From UBA11164 sp002420085 (GTDB lineage: Bacteria; Pseudomonadota; Gammaproteobacteria; Xanthomonadales; Xanthomonadaceae): DNA of 23,528 nt. A program made the translations under genes and the position numbers. Positions 15,864 to 23,018 of the stretch are shown in pieces (within the stretch, counting starts at the first letter, position 1; each line of letters opens with the position of its first letter). Location of the stretch: positions 1 through 23,528 of the forward strand of contig DALYLJ010000034.1 in assembly GCA_031976395.1 (NCBI GenBank). Direction: 5' to 3'. The notes below the pieces were generated by a model. That model searched no databases, was not told the origin of the DNA, and saw only the letters and a program-made list of their open reading frames with translations.

Positions 15864-17523
15864 GGGTCGGATCGGGCCCTCCATCGGCGTTGCCAGACCT
15901 CTCGCCTGCGGCTGGCTCGCCCGAAGGTTCGCTCAGCCGAGCCTGAACCGAGTCGGCCATGGCATTGAAGGCGGTGAACACGTGCTCGAATTCGTCCCGA
16001 CGGCGGGCCTGGATGCGGCTGTCGAGCCGGCCCTGGGCGATTCGCCACAGCGCCCGGCGCAGGGTCTCGACCGGGGCCATCAAGCGCCGGGTCAGGACAT
16101 ACACGCCGACCATGACCGCCGCCAGGGTGGCCCCGGCCACGCCCAGCATGGCCAGGATCAGGGTGCGATTGGCGGTCGCCAGGGGGGCCGTCGACAGCCC
16201 GAGCTTCAGCCGGCCGACCACCCGTCCGCTGTACACCACGGGCGTGTCGAAACGCAGCAGATCGCGGCCGTCGGCATCGCTGGCCCGATAGGCGCGGATG
16301 TCACCGCGCTGATGAACCAGGGTGGCATCCGGACCTGGCAGTCGGTCATCGGGGTGGGTCGGATCGGCCGGGTCGGCCTGCTGCGCGCCGGACCGGGCGA
16401 TCACTCGGCCACGGCGGTCATGGATGATGATCTCGTCGATCTCACGGTTCTCGGCCATCGCTTCGGCCAGGGTCTGGATGGCGATCCGATCATCCAGCAG
16501 CAGGTCTTCGGCGCTTTGCAGGGCCAATTGCTGGGCCAGGGTGAAACCGTAATCGAAGGCCAGTTCGCCGATCGCCCGCTCCTGGGTCCGGCTGGCCAGC
16601 ACCAGACCGACCGCGATGGTGGCGGCAACCAGGCCGGCCATCACCACCGGCCAACGGATCCGGATCGGTACGATCCGCTGTCCGGCCCAGTTGCGCTCGC
16701 GTTCGGCCAGGCGATCGTCGATCCGCTGCAACTCGTCGATCAGGTCGGCAGCGGTGCCGGGCCGATCGCGCGGCTGCTTCTGCAACAGGGCGGCGATCAG
16801 TTCGAGCAGGGCACGCGGCGGATCCGGGAACCGCGACGCCGGTGCCGGTGCCGGTGCCGGCTCCCGGAGCACCTGACTGAGCAGTTCCGGCACGCTGGCG
16901 GCGGCAAACGGGGTGTTGCCCGACAGCATCCAGAACAGCAGCACGCCGAGCGAGTACAGGTCCGAGCGCGGCTCGGCCGGTTCGCCGCGCAGCCGCTCCG
17001 GAGCGACGTAGTGGGGACTGCCGGCGATCGCCTCGTCACCGAGCCGGCCGGTCCCGAATTGGGCGATGCCGAAATCGGCGACCTTCACGGCCGGGGTTTC
17101 ACCACGACAGAGGATGTTTTCCGGCTTGATGTCGCGATGCACGACGCCATGGCGATGGGCGAAATCGAGCGCCTCGGCAATCTGGATGGCAATCCGCAGC
17201 AGGGTCCGGATCGATTTCGGTGGGTGTGTGCGCAGATAGGCGTCGAGGGCGATCCCATCGAGCAGTTCCATGGCGATGAACGGCACGCCGTCCTGTTCGC
17301 CGACATCGAAGATGGTGACGATGCCGGGGTGGGCGAGGGTGCCGGCGGCCCGTGCTTCAGCCAGAAAGCGCTTGCGCTGGTCCGGGTCGGCCAGGTGTTC
17401 GGCATGCGGGGTCTTGATCGCCAGCATGCGGTGGATATGCGGATCGTAGCCACGGTAGACGACCGCCATGCCGCCACGGCCGATCTCATCGACGATCCGG
17501 TAACGGCCGATCCGCTCGATCAT
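15811..17523 (-). CDS. transmembrane Ser/Thr protein kinase with periplasmic sensor and C-terminal HAMP
   Basis: The 570-aa protein starts with a eukaryotic-type kinase domain (7-265): G-loop GRGGMAVV (15-22), Lys37 in AIK, Glu56, HRDIKPEN (129-136), DFG (150-152), SPHYVAPE (169-176). All catalytic residues are present. An APAPAPAPA stretch at 222-230, encoded partly by a GGTGCC repeat, interrupts the C-lobe. TM1 is at about 291-311, an extracytoplasmic region follows (about 312-452, resembling single Cache/AhpA-like sensors, with IDEIIIHDRRGRVIARSG), then TM2 (about 454-478) and a HAMP-like segment (about 478-530). The C-terminus is disordered and nothing catalytic follows the HAMP. The ATG at 17523 is preferred because the kinase domain begins at once. 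It lies 81 nt after the FHA gene on the same strand, so co-transcription is likely. No PP2C phosphatase is nearby. Confidence 0.88.
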   Translation of the reverse strand: MIERIGRYRIVDEIGRGGMAVVYRGYDPHIHRMLAIKTPHAEHLADPDQRKRFLAEARAAGTLAHPGIVTIFDVGEQDGVPFIAMELLDGIALDAYLRTHPPKSIRTLLRIAIQIAEALDFAHRHGVVHRDIKPENILCRGETPAVKVADFGIAQFGTGRLGDEAIAGSPHYVAPERLRGEPAEPRSDLYSLGVLLFWMLSGNTPFAAASVPELLSQVLREPAPAPAPASRFPDPPRALLELIAALLQKQPRDRPGTAADLIDELQRIDDRLAERERNWAGQRIVPIRIRWPVVMAGLVAATIAVGLVLASRTQERAIGELAFDYGFTLAQQLALQSAEDLLLDDRIAIQTLAEAMAENREIDEIIIHDRRGRVIARSGAQQADPADPTHPDDRLPGPDATLVHQRGDIRAYRASDADGRDLLRFDTPVVYSGRVVGRLKLGLSTAPLATANRTLILAMLGVAGATLAAVMVGVYVLTRRLMAPVETLRRALWRIAQGRLDSRIQARRRDEFEHVFTAFNAMADSVQARLSEPSGEPAAGERSGNADGGPDPTLSPREPDRPPAGFPGDA

Positions 17524-17604
17524 CGGGGTTCGCTCAGTCGGTCCGGGCCGCTGACCACGCATCGAACTTGCCGATGGTCGGGGCGAGCGGCGAGTCGGTG
17601 GCGC

Positions 17605-18117
17605 TCATCGCAGCCAGAGTGCCCATGACAGCACCGCCGCCAGCACCAGACCGGACAGCGCCCAGACCAGAGGCTGGCGGAACAGATGCCGCTGGCGAGC
17701 GCGCCGCCCGGCCCTGAAGCGCAGTTCGACATCGCCCAGACGCAGCAGGGCGCCATCGGCCAGCGGCGTATCGTGAACCTTGATGCCATCCACGAAGGTG
17801 CCATTGGTGGACAGGGCATTGATGATCCGGAACTGGCCGCGATCCTCGACGATCCAGGCGTGCAGAGCCGAAACGCCAGGGGTGTCGAGCACGATGTCGC
17901 TGCTGCTGCGCCGCCCGATCAGGGTCTTGCCCGGTCGGAGAGGAAACGCTCGGCCGTCGAATCCGCCGCCGACCCCGATCAGGCGCGGACTGTCCGCCGG
18001 ATCGGCTCCGGCCCAGACATCCTCGGGCGCGGCGGCCGGCAAGTCGCCCGGCCGGAAGATCATCGTGCCTTGCGGTCCCGACGGTGGTGGATTGGCGGGT
18101 GGTTGTGAAGGTTTCAT
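17605..18117 (-). CDS. FHA-domain protein with a C-terminal membrane anchor
   Basis: The 170-aa protein has a disordered Pro-rich N-terminus containing GTMIFRP (17-23). The FHA domain (about 45-135) has IGRR (67-70), VSALHAWI (82-89, Ser83 and His86) and STNGTFVDG (103-111, Asn105), the residues that bind phosphothreonine in this family. After an Arg-rich stretch (RAGRRARQRH) comes a single TM helix (about 149-169) that ends the protein, so it is tail-anchored with the FHA domain in the cytoplasm. The ATG at 18117 has GAGGA 5-6 nt upstream; an upstream in-frame ATG at 18168 lacks this. Directly followed by the kinase gene, it is probably that kinase's substrate or scaffold. Thr18 could be a phosphoacceptor, as in other FHA proteins with an N-terminal Thr motif, but this is a guess. 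Confidence 0.88.
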   Translation of the reverse strand: MKPSQPPANPPPSGPQGTMIFRPGDLPAAAPEDVWAGADPADSPRLIGVGGGFDGRAFPLRPGKTLIGRRSSSDIVLDTPGVSALHAWIVEDRGQFRIINALSTNGTFVDGIKVHDTPLADGALLRLGDVELRFRAGRRARQRHLFRQPLVWALSGLVLAAVLSWALWLR

Positions 18118-18243
18118 GCCGTCCTCGAAGTCACCCGAGCCGAGCGTCCACATGGAAGTCCGGTCCATGCCGGAATCGGCAGCGGGAATCAGAGGCGACT
18201 TTGCCAGAGTCCGGGCAGGACTGCCACCGCAGCGGCCGGTCGA

Positions 18244-19731
18244 TCAGAGCATCTCGGCGGCAAAATCGGCCAGGCGCGAGCGCTCGCCGCGACGCAGGGT
18301 GACATGAGCACTGTGCGCCCAGGACTTGAAGCGATCGACGGCGTAGGTCAGGCCGGACGTGGTCTCGGTCAGGTAGGGCGTGTCGATCTGCTCGACATTG
18401 CCGAGGCAGACGATCTTGGTTCCAGGGCCGGCCCGAGTGATCAGGGTCTTGATCTGCTTGGGCGTGAGGTTCTGAGCCTCGTCGATGATCAGCCAGCGAT
18501 TGAGGAAGGTGCGGCCGCGCATGAAATTCATCGCCCGAATCTTGATTCGGCTGGCCAGCAGGTCGTTGGTGGCGGCCCGACCCCAGGCGCCACCCTCCTG
18601 GGTGTGGGTGAGCACTTCGAGGTTGTCGGTCAGCGCACCCATCCAAGGCGTCATCTTTTCTTCCTCGGTGCCGGGCAGGAACCCGATGTCCTCGCCGACG
18701 CTGACGGTCGCCCGGGTCATGATGATCTCGCGGTAGCGCTGGGCATCCATGGTCTGGGCCAGACCGGCGGCCAGGGCCAGCAGGGTCTTGCCGGTGCCGG
18801 CATTGCCGAGCAGGGTGACGAAATCGATCGCCGGGTTCATCAGGGCGTTGAGCGCGAAGTTCTGTTCGCGATTGCGCGCGGTGATGCCCCAGACCGCATG
18901 CTGGCCGTGACGATAGTCGTCGACGATGCGCAGGATCGCGCGACCATCGCGGATCGCTACCACCATCAGTTCGATTTCGTCATCGCCGGGCAGATAGAGG
19001 AACTGGTTCGGCTGCCAGTGTTCATCGTCGTTGGTCTGCACCTCGTAGTAGGTGTGGCCGTGTTCGGTCCACGAGCGCAGCCCGTGCTTGTGCCGTTCCC
19101 AGAAATCGGTGCTCAGTTCGCGGTGCCCGACATAGAGCAGGCTGAAGTCGTCGAGGGCGCGGTCGTTCTCGTAGTCCTCGGCCTTCAGACCGCAGATCGA
19201 CGCCTTGATCCGCAGGTTGATGTCCTTGGAGACCAGCACCACCGGAGTCTCCGGATGCTCCTCGCGCAGTGCCAGCATGCTGGCCAGAATCTGGTTGTCC
19301 GGCAGAACGTTGCCGAATCGCCGGGCGGCCTCGATCGGACGAGTCTGGAAGCGCAGTCGGCCAATCCGGCCCTTGCCGCGCAGGACCAGCCCTTGCGGTC
19401 GGGTCAGCGACAGACCGGCGGCAAGATCGTCGGCGCCATGACTGGCGATCAGTTCGTCGATGAACCGGCTGACCTGACGAACGTTGCGGCTGACCTCGGA
19501 CATGCCCTTCTTGGCGGCGTCCAGTTCTTCCAGCACCATCATCGGCAGGTAGACATCATGTTCCTCGAACTTGAACAGAGCGGTCGGATCGTGCATCAGG
19601 ACATTGGTGTCGAGCACGTAGATGCAGGTGGCCTGGGCGGCCTCCTCGCGCGCGCGACGCGGCTTACGACGGGCGGTGCCGGCGATCGTTTCCCGGTTGC
19701 TGCCGGGCAGGCCCTGAGTGTCCAGGTTCAT
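18244..19731 (-). CDS. PIN-domain PhoH family ATPase (PhoH2/YlaK type)
   Basis: The 495-aa protein has a basic N-terminal leader, then a PIN nuclease domain (about 36-185) with YVLDTNVLMHD (Asp41), LEELD (Glu69), LPDNQILA (Asp145) and SKDINLR (Asp170). Next is an OB-like middle region, then the PhoH ATPase (about 285-495) with GNAGTGKT (309-316, Walker A), MTRATVSVGEDIGFLPG (338-354), LIIDEAQN (414-421, Walker B) and LGNVEQID. In the PhoH2 family the ATPase is linked to RNA unwinding and the PIN domain to RNA cleavage, and all the acidic PIN residues are present here. The ATG overlaps the bcp stop in an ATGA arrangement, so it is coupled to bcp. Cytoplasmic. Physiological role unknown. Confidence 0.93.
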   Translation of the reverse strand: MNLDTQGLPGSNRETIAGTARRKPRRAREEAAQATCIYVLDTNVLMHDPTALFKFEEHDVYLPMMVLEELDAAKKGMSEVSRNVRQVSRFIDELIASHGADDLAAGLSLTRPQGLVLRGKGRIGRLRFQTRPIEAARRFGNVLPDNQILASMLALREEHPETPVVLVSKDINLRIKASICGLKAEDYENDRALDDFSLLYVGHRELSTDFWERHKHGLRSWTEHGHTYYEVQTNDDEHWQPNQFLYLPGDDEIELMVVAIRDGRAILRIVDDYRHGQHAVWGITARNREQNFALNALMNPAIDFVTLLGNAGTGKTLLALAAGLAQTMDAQRYREIIMTRATVSVGEDIGFLPGTEEEKMTPWMGALTDNLEVLTHTQEGGAWGRAATNDLLASRIKIRAMNFMRGRTFLNRWLIIDEAQNLTPKQIKTLITRAGPGTKIVCLGNVEQIDTPYLTETTSGLTYAVDRFKSWAHSAHVTLRRGERSRLADFAAEML

Positions 19732-20201
19732 GGCGTGCGCTTGAGGCGATCCAGGGTTTCCAGAACGGCCGCCGCATGGCCTGCCACCTTGACCCCGCGC
19801 CAGGCATGGCGAAGCACACCGGCCGGATCGAACAGGAAGGTGCTGCGTTCGATGCCCAGCACCTTGCGGCCGTACATGTTCTTCTCCTTGATCACCCCGA
19901 AGTCCGAGCACAGGGTTTCGTCGGTATCGCTGATCAGCGGGAAGGGCAACTCCTGCTTGCTGCGGAAATTGCGGTGCGAGCGGGTCGAGTCGCGCGAGAC
20001 CCCGACGATCGCCGCCGACGCCGCCCGGAACGCATCGTGCAGGTCACGAAACTGCCGGCTTTCATCGGTGCAGCCGGGCGTGCTGTCCTTCGGATAGAAG
20101 TACAGCACCAGCCATTGGCCGGTGAAGGTGTCGAAACCGACCTGACGGTCGTCGTCGAGGGTGATGGTGCGCTCGGGCAGCGTGTCGCCGATGTCCAGCA
20201 T
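19728..20201 (-). CDS. bcp: thioredoxin-dependent thiol peroxidase (bacterioferritin comigratory protein)
   Basis: This 157-aa peroxiredoxin of the BCP/PrxQ family reduces hydrogen peroxide and organic hydroperoxides. The peroxidatic cysteine is Cys44 in PKDSTPGCTDES. The usual nearby resolving cysteine five residues later is absent (DESRQ follows). The only other cysteine is Cys98 in ETLCSDFGV, so the enzyme is either 1-Cys type or uses a distant partner. Further family blocks are VLYFYPKD, GVSRDS, FPLISD and GIERSTFLFDPAG. The ATG has GGAG 6 nt upstream. It lies 43 nt after gcvR on the same strand, as in E. coli, and overlaps the PhoH gene by 4 bp, so all three are probably co-transcribed. 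Confidence 0.95.
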   Translation of the reverse strand: MLDIGDTLPERTITLDDDRQVGFDTFTGQWLVLYFYPKDSTPGCTDESRQFRDLHDAFRAASAAIVGVSRDSTRSHRNFRSKQELPFPLISDTDETLCSDFGVIKEKNMYGRKVLGIERSTFLFDPAGVLRHAWRGVKVAGHAAAVLETLDRLKRTP

Positions 20202-20244
20202 CGTGGCTCCGTCGGGTCGGGCAGTGGCGGCGGGCAGGGTCCGA

Positions 20245-20805
20245 TCAGAACTTCATCGGATCCATGATCGCGTCCAGGTTGAGGTGGTCGCAGAATTCCA
20301 GGAAATCATCGCGCAGCGCAGCGATGTGCATGGTCGCCGGCACCCCGATCGTGATCTGCGCCGAGAACATGTCGGCGCCGGTCTGCATGGCGCGATAGCG
20401 CAGGCTTTGCAGGTTCTCGATGGTGATGTTCTGGCGATCGAAGAAATCGGCCAACTGAAACAGGATGCCCGGCTTGTCCTGGGCGATCACCTCGACGATG
20501 TAGGGCAGCAGGTTGGACTGCGGCTCCTTGGCGCCGGTGCGATACCAGTTGAGCTTGAGCCAGTTCTCGCGTTGCAGCCGGGTCAGCATCGCCTCCAGTT
20601 TGGCCACCGCATCCCAGGAGCCGATCGCCAGGGCGGTCAGCGAGACGTCGCGGCCGACCGTGCTCAGGCGGGCATCGGTGAGATTGCAGCCGCTCTCGCT
20701 GATGCGCCGGCTCACGCTCAACAACGGCGACGCCGGATGCGTGGTGTAGGCGTTGATGAGGAGATGGTTCTCGTTGGGGGAGGGGCGTGCAGCCGAGTCG
20801 CTCAA
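20245..20805 (-). CDS. gcvR: GcvR-type regulator with two ACT domains
   Basis: The 186-aa protein (from the TTG at 20803-20805) has two ACT domains, as in GcvR, the partner that represses glycine cleavage genes through GcvA in E. coli. The first (about 14-90) keeps SESGCNLTDARLSTVGRDV but has HPAS where DRPG is expected. The second (about 102-180) keeps the ligand-site motif QDKPG (109-113) and IENLQSL. The start is not obvious. The only non-TTG candidate is a GTG at 20937, upstream of the predicted promoter. The TTG gives the usual GcvR length and has GGA about 8 nt upstream. It is divergent from dapA and followed by bcp, as in other Gammaproteobacteria. No glycine cleavage gene or gcvA is in the window, so the target is assumed. 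Confidence 0.82.
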   Translation of the reverse strand: MSDSAARPSPNENHLLINAYTTHPASPLLSVSRRISESGCNLTDARLSTVGRDVSLTALAIGSWDAVAKLEAMLTRLQRENWLKLNWYRTGAKEPQSNLLPYIVEVIAQDKPGILFQLADFFDRQNITIENLQSLRYRAMQTGADMFSAQITIGVPATMHIAALRDDFLEFCDHLNLDAIMDPMKF

Positions 20806-20889
20806 GAGGGTGATCCAATGAAGGGCGGGAGCCGTCACTATACCGGCCGACGCGGATGGCCGCGCATCACGCGCCACCAGTCCGGCATC

Positions 20890-20926
20890 AGAATACTTGC
20901 GACCGTCTTCACGCCGCAAGTAACAT
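20890..20926. promoter_or_regulatory. mirror-image divergent promoters of gcvR (-) and dapA (+)
   Basis: An 8-bp perfect inverted repeat, TACTTGCG (20894-20901) and CGCAAGTA (20915-20922), is separated by 13 bp. On the plus strand, TTGCGA (20897-20902) and TAACAT (20921-20926) form a -35/-10 pair with 18-bp spacing. On the minus strand, TTGCGG (20919-20914) and TATTCT (20895-20890) do the same, also at 18 bp. The predicted leaders are about 30 nt for dapA and about 80 nt for gcvR. The two promoters overlap almost fully, so polymerases would compete, and the repeat could also be a regulator site. Confidence 0.55.
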
Positions 20927-20964
20927 GCCGCGTCCACCTGCTGCGGCCAACCGGGATCGTCGTT

Positions 20965-21870
20965 GTGAAGCTAACAGGCAGTATCACCGCCCTCGCCACC
21001 CCGTTCGATGCCACCGGTGCGATCGATCTTCCGGCCTGGCGGCGTCTGATCAGCGACCAGATCAGCGCCGGCAGTTCCGGTCTGGTGGTGGCCGGCTCGA
21101 CCGGCGAGGCGGCCGCCCTCGAAGTCGATGAGTTTCGCCGGATCCTGGCCGACGCAGTGGCGATTGCCGCCGGGCAGGTGCCGATCCTGGCCGGGACCGG
21201 CCACTCGGCCACCGCCGCGACCATCGCCCGGACCCGGATTGCCGCCGAGTGCGGTGCCGATGCCGCCCTGGTGGTGACCCCGCCCTATGTTCGACCGACG
21301 CCAGACGGCCTGATCGCACACTATCGCGCGGTCGCCGAGCACGGTGGCCTGCCGGTGCTGGCCTACAACGTACCGACCCGGACCGGGTGTGACATGCAGC
21401 CAGAGACGGTCGCCGTGCTGGCCGAGCACCCCGGCATCGTCGGACTCAAGGAATCGGTCCCCGATCAGTCCCGTTGGGCGCGCCTGCGCCGACTGCGCGG
21501 CGCCGAGTTCGCACTGCTCAGTGGTGACGACCCGACTTTCTGCGAAACTGCACTGGCCGGTGCCGATGGCGTCATTTCGGTGGCCTCGAATGTGGTGCCG
21601 CGCGCCTACCGCCGGCTGGCCGACCTGGCCTGTCAGGGCCGAAGCGATGCCGCCAGAGCGCTCGATCAGCGTCTCGCGGCCCTGTATGTGTTTCTTGCGA
21701 TCGAACCGAATCCAATCCCGGTTAAGGCTCTGTTGGCCGCGCTCGGCTATGGTCACGGCCTGCGTCTGCCCCTGTTGCCGTTGTCCGATGCACATGCCGA
21801 TCGTGTTCGGGCTATGCTCGGCACGCTCACGGAGATCGAATCGGGGCCGGATGCCCAGGCTACGGCCTGA
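20965..21870 (+). CDS. dapA: 4-hydroxy-tetrahydrodipicolinate synthase
   Basis: The 301-aa (beta/alpha)8 aldolase condenses pyruvate and aspartate semialdehyde, the first committed step to diaminopimelate and lysine. The Schiff-base lysine is K162 in VGLKES. Tyr134 (AYNVPTRTG) and Tyr108 (TPPYVRP) match the catalytic tyrosines, Arg139 the substrate-binding Arg, and EPNPIPVK is the conserved late block. The GSTGEAA loop (44-50) has Ser45 where the E. coli enzyme has Thr44 in GTTGES; Ser can still relay protons. The GTG at 20965 is chosen since it gives the usual N-terminus (KLTGSITALATPF). The ribosome binding site is weak (GGGAT). It is followed after 47 nt by bamC, as in E. coli. Confidence 0.95.
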   Translation: MKLTGSITALATPFDATGAIDLPAWRRLISDQISAGSSGLVVAGSTGEAAALEVDEFRRILADAVAIAAGQVPILAGTGHSATAATIARTRIAAECGADAALVVTPPYVRPTPDGLIAHYRAVAEHGGLPVLAYNVPTRTGCDMQPETVAVLAEHPGIVGLKESVPDQSRWARLRRLRGAEFALLSGDDPTFCETALAGADGVISVASNVVPRAYRRLADLACQGRSDAARALDQRLAALYVFLAIEPNPIPVKALLAALGYGHGLRLPLLPLSDAHADRVRAMLGTLTEIESGPDAQATA

Positions 21871-21917
21871 CCCGGCCGCGTTCACTTCGCACCATGATTT
21901 CTGGACTGGAGATGTCG

Positions 21918-22454
21918 ATGTTTCATGCAAGCCGGACTCTTTCCCGCCGCCTGCTGTGGCTGGCGTTGATGCTGGTTCTGGTCGCCACGGCCGGATGTGG
22001 TTGGTTCCGCGGCAAGCGAACCGCCGCCTACGAGCTGAGTCCCGAAGAGCGTCCGCTGGAATTGCCGCCCGACCTCGATTCGCCGCGCGCCAATCCACAG
22101 ATGGTGATCCCGCAGGTCGCGGGGGGGCGCGCACCGGCCGCCGTCGGCTCGTCCGCACCGCCCACGCGCGCGGCCAGCCAGACCAGCCTGGCCGGGTTTG
22201 AACTGGATGACGAGAAAGACAGTGCCTTCCGCCGGATCGGTCTGGCGCTCGGTCGTATCGAGGGCGTCGAACTGGGCACCGCATCGGCCCTGATCGGCAG
22301 CCAGGAGGTGCGCTACCAGGGCCAGGCGTTCCTGGTGCGCGTCGAACCGGCCGGCAATGGCGTTCGAGTATCGGCAGTCACCCCGGAAGGCAGCGCGATC
22401 GACAGCGGCCCGGCCGCACACTTGCTCGCGCAATTGCGACAACGGCTCAACTGA
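21918..22454 (+). CDS. bamC: BamC-like outer membrane assembly lipoprotein, short form
   Basis: The 178-aa predicted lipoprotein has Arg-rich residues 5-11, a hydrophobic segment 12-25 and lipobox TAGC with Cys27. The segment YELSPEERPLELPPDL (38-53) matches the unstructured N-terminal region of BamC that contacts BamD. One helix-grip-like domain follows (about 95-178), with DDEKDSAFRRIGLALGRI. E. coli BamC is about 344 aa with two such domains, so this is a reduced version with one. The ATG at 21918 is preferred over 21912 and 21894 because GGAG lies 6 nt upstream. The dapA-bamC order supports the assignment. Identification rests on the N-terminal motif and position rather than on strong overall similarity. 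Confidence 0.8.
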   Translation: MFHASRTLSRRLLWLALMLVLVATAGCGWFRGKRTAAYELSPEERPLELPPDLDSPRANPQMVIPQVAGGRAPAAVGSSAPPTRAASQTSLAGFELDDEKDSAFRRIGLALGRIEGVELGTASALIGSQEVRYQGQAFLVRVEPAGNGVRVSAVTPEGSAIDSGPAAHLLAQLRQRLN

Positions 22455-22797
22455 TCGGGCTCGGCAAGCCGCGACCCATACCGCCGATCCGCGCCGGTGT
22501 CTGGCGAGCCAGTCGCCGCCTGAATCCTGTCGCCGATCGCGTATGGGCGGTGTTGTCCGATCGTGGTCGCCAGTGGCAGGGTGACCGCCGAACCACTCAA
22601 CGACCGCCCCCGAAAGGGGCCCGGATGGAAAACAGCGGCCGCAGCCAGGCGCAAAGTCATCCGCCAATCCACCACACCTGTCGCACGCGATTCTTGAGAG
22701 CACACTCCACGGCTGCACGCTGAAGGCGTGAGATCAGCGTCACCGCAGCAGATGCACGGGTGGCATCGGTCGCCTCGCCCAGCCGTCCGTGTTCCCG

Positions 22798-22813
22798 CCC
22801 GCCGCACGGCGGG
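22798..22813. other. GC-rich perfect hairpin
   Basis: CCCGCCG-CA-CGGCGGG is a perfect 7-bp palindrome with a 2-nt centre (or 6 bp with a GCAC tetraloop), inside the gene-free region. No T-tract follows on either strand. It could be a stem of an RNA or part of a degraded element. Confidence 0.4.
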
Positions 22814-22825
22814 TGGATCACAACA

Positions 22826-23018
22826 CTGAACGCGATTCGGGGAATCCTGAATCGTGTGGCTGCTCATGTTTTCGGGTGGCGCCGCTCCTGCCCGAGGCAT
22901 GCCTCTCCCAGGTCAACGAAGAGCCTCTGGACAAGGGTCGTGGACCCATCCACAGCATCACACGCCGCCTGCCGTAGCCCTCGAACGATGTCCGATCACT
23001 GGCTGAACGTGATTCAGG
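22826..23018. repeat. pair of 16-bp near-identical direct repeats
   Basis: CTGAACGCGATTCGGG (22826-22841) and CTGAACGTGATTCAGG (23003-23018) agree at 14 of 16 positions, 177 bp apart. The first is followed by a small inverted-repeat cluster (GATTC-GGG-GAATC-CT-GAATC). They may be binding sites or the borders of an old insertion. No matching flank duplication was seen. Confidence 0.4.

Noticed and set aside
15343..17628. A 761-codon plus-strand open frame over the kinase gene
   Set aside because: It is antisense to the kinase, which has all catalytic motifs. The translation is low complexity.
18304..20097. A 597-codon plus-strand open frame over PhoH and bcp
   Set aside because: Shadow of two well-supported minus-strand genes.
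20837..20842. TATAGT on the minus strand as the gcvR -10
   Set aside because: It is a good hexamer, but the matching -35 position reads GCGCGG. The pair at 20890-20919 fits better, although a second promoter is not excluded.
20806..20937. GcvR extended to the GTG at 20937
   Set aside because: It would start upstream of the predicted promoter and add 44 residues absent from typical GcvR. The TTG at 20805 gives the family length.
22313..22900. A 195-codon minus-strand open frame after bamC
   Set aside because: Cys/Arg-rich translation, antisense to the bamC end, with no recognisable family. At most a remnant, noted under the intergenic region.
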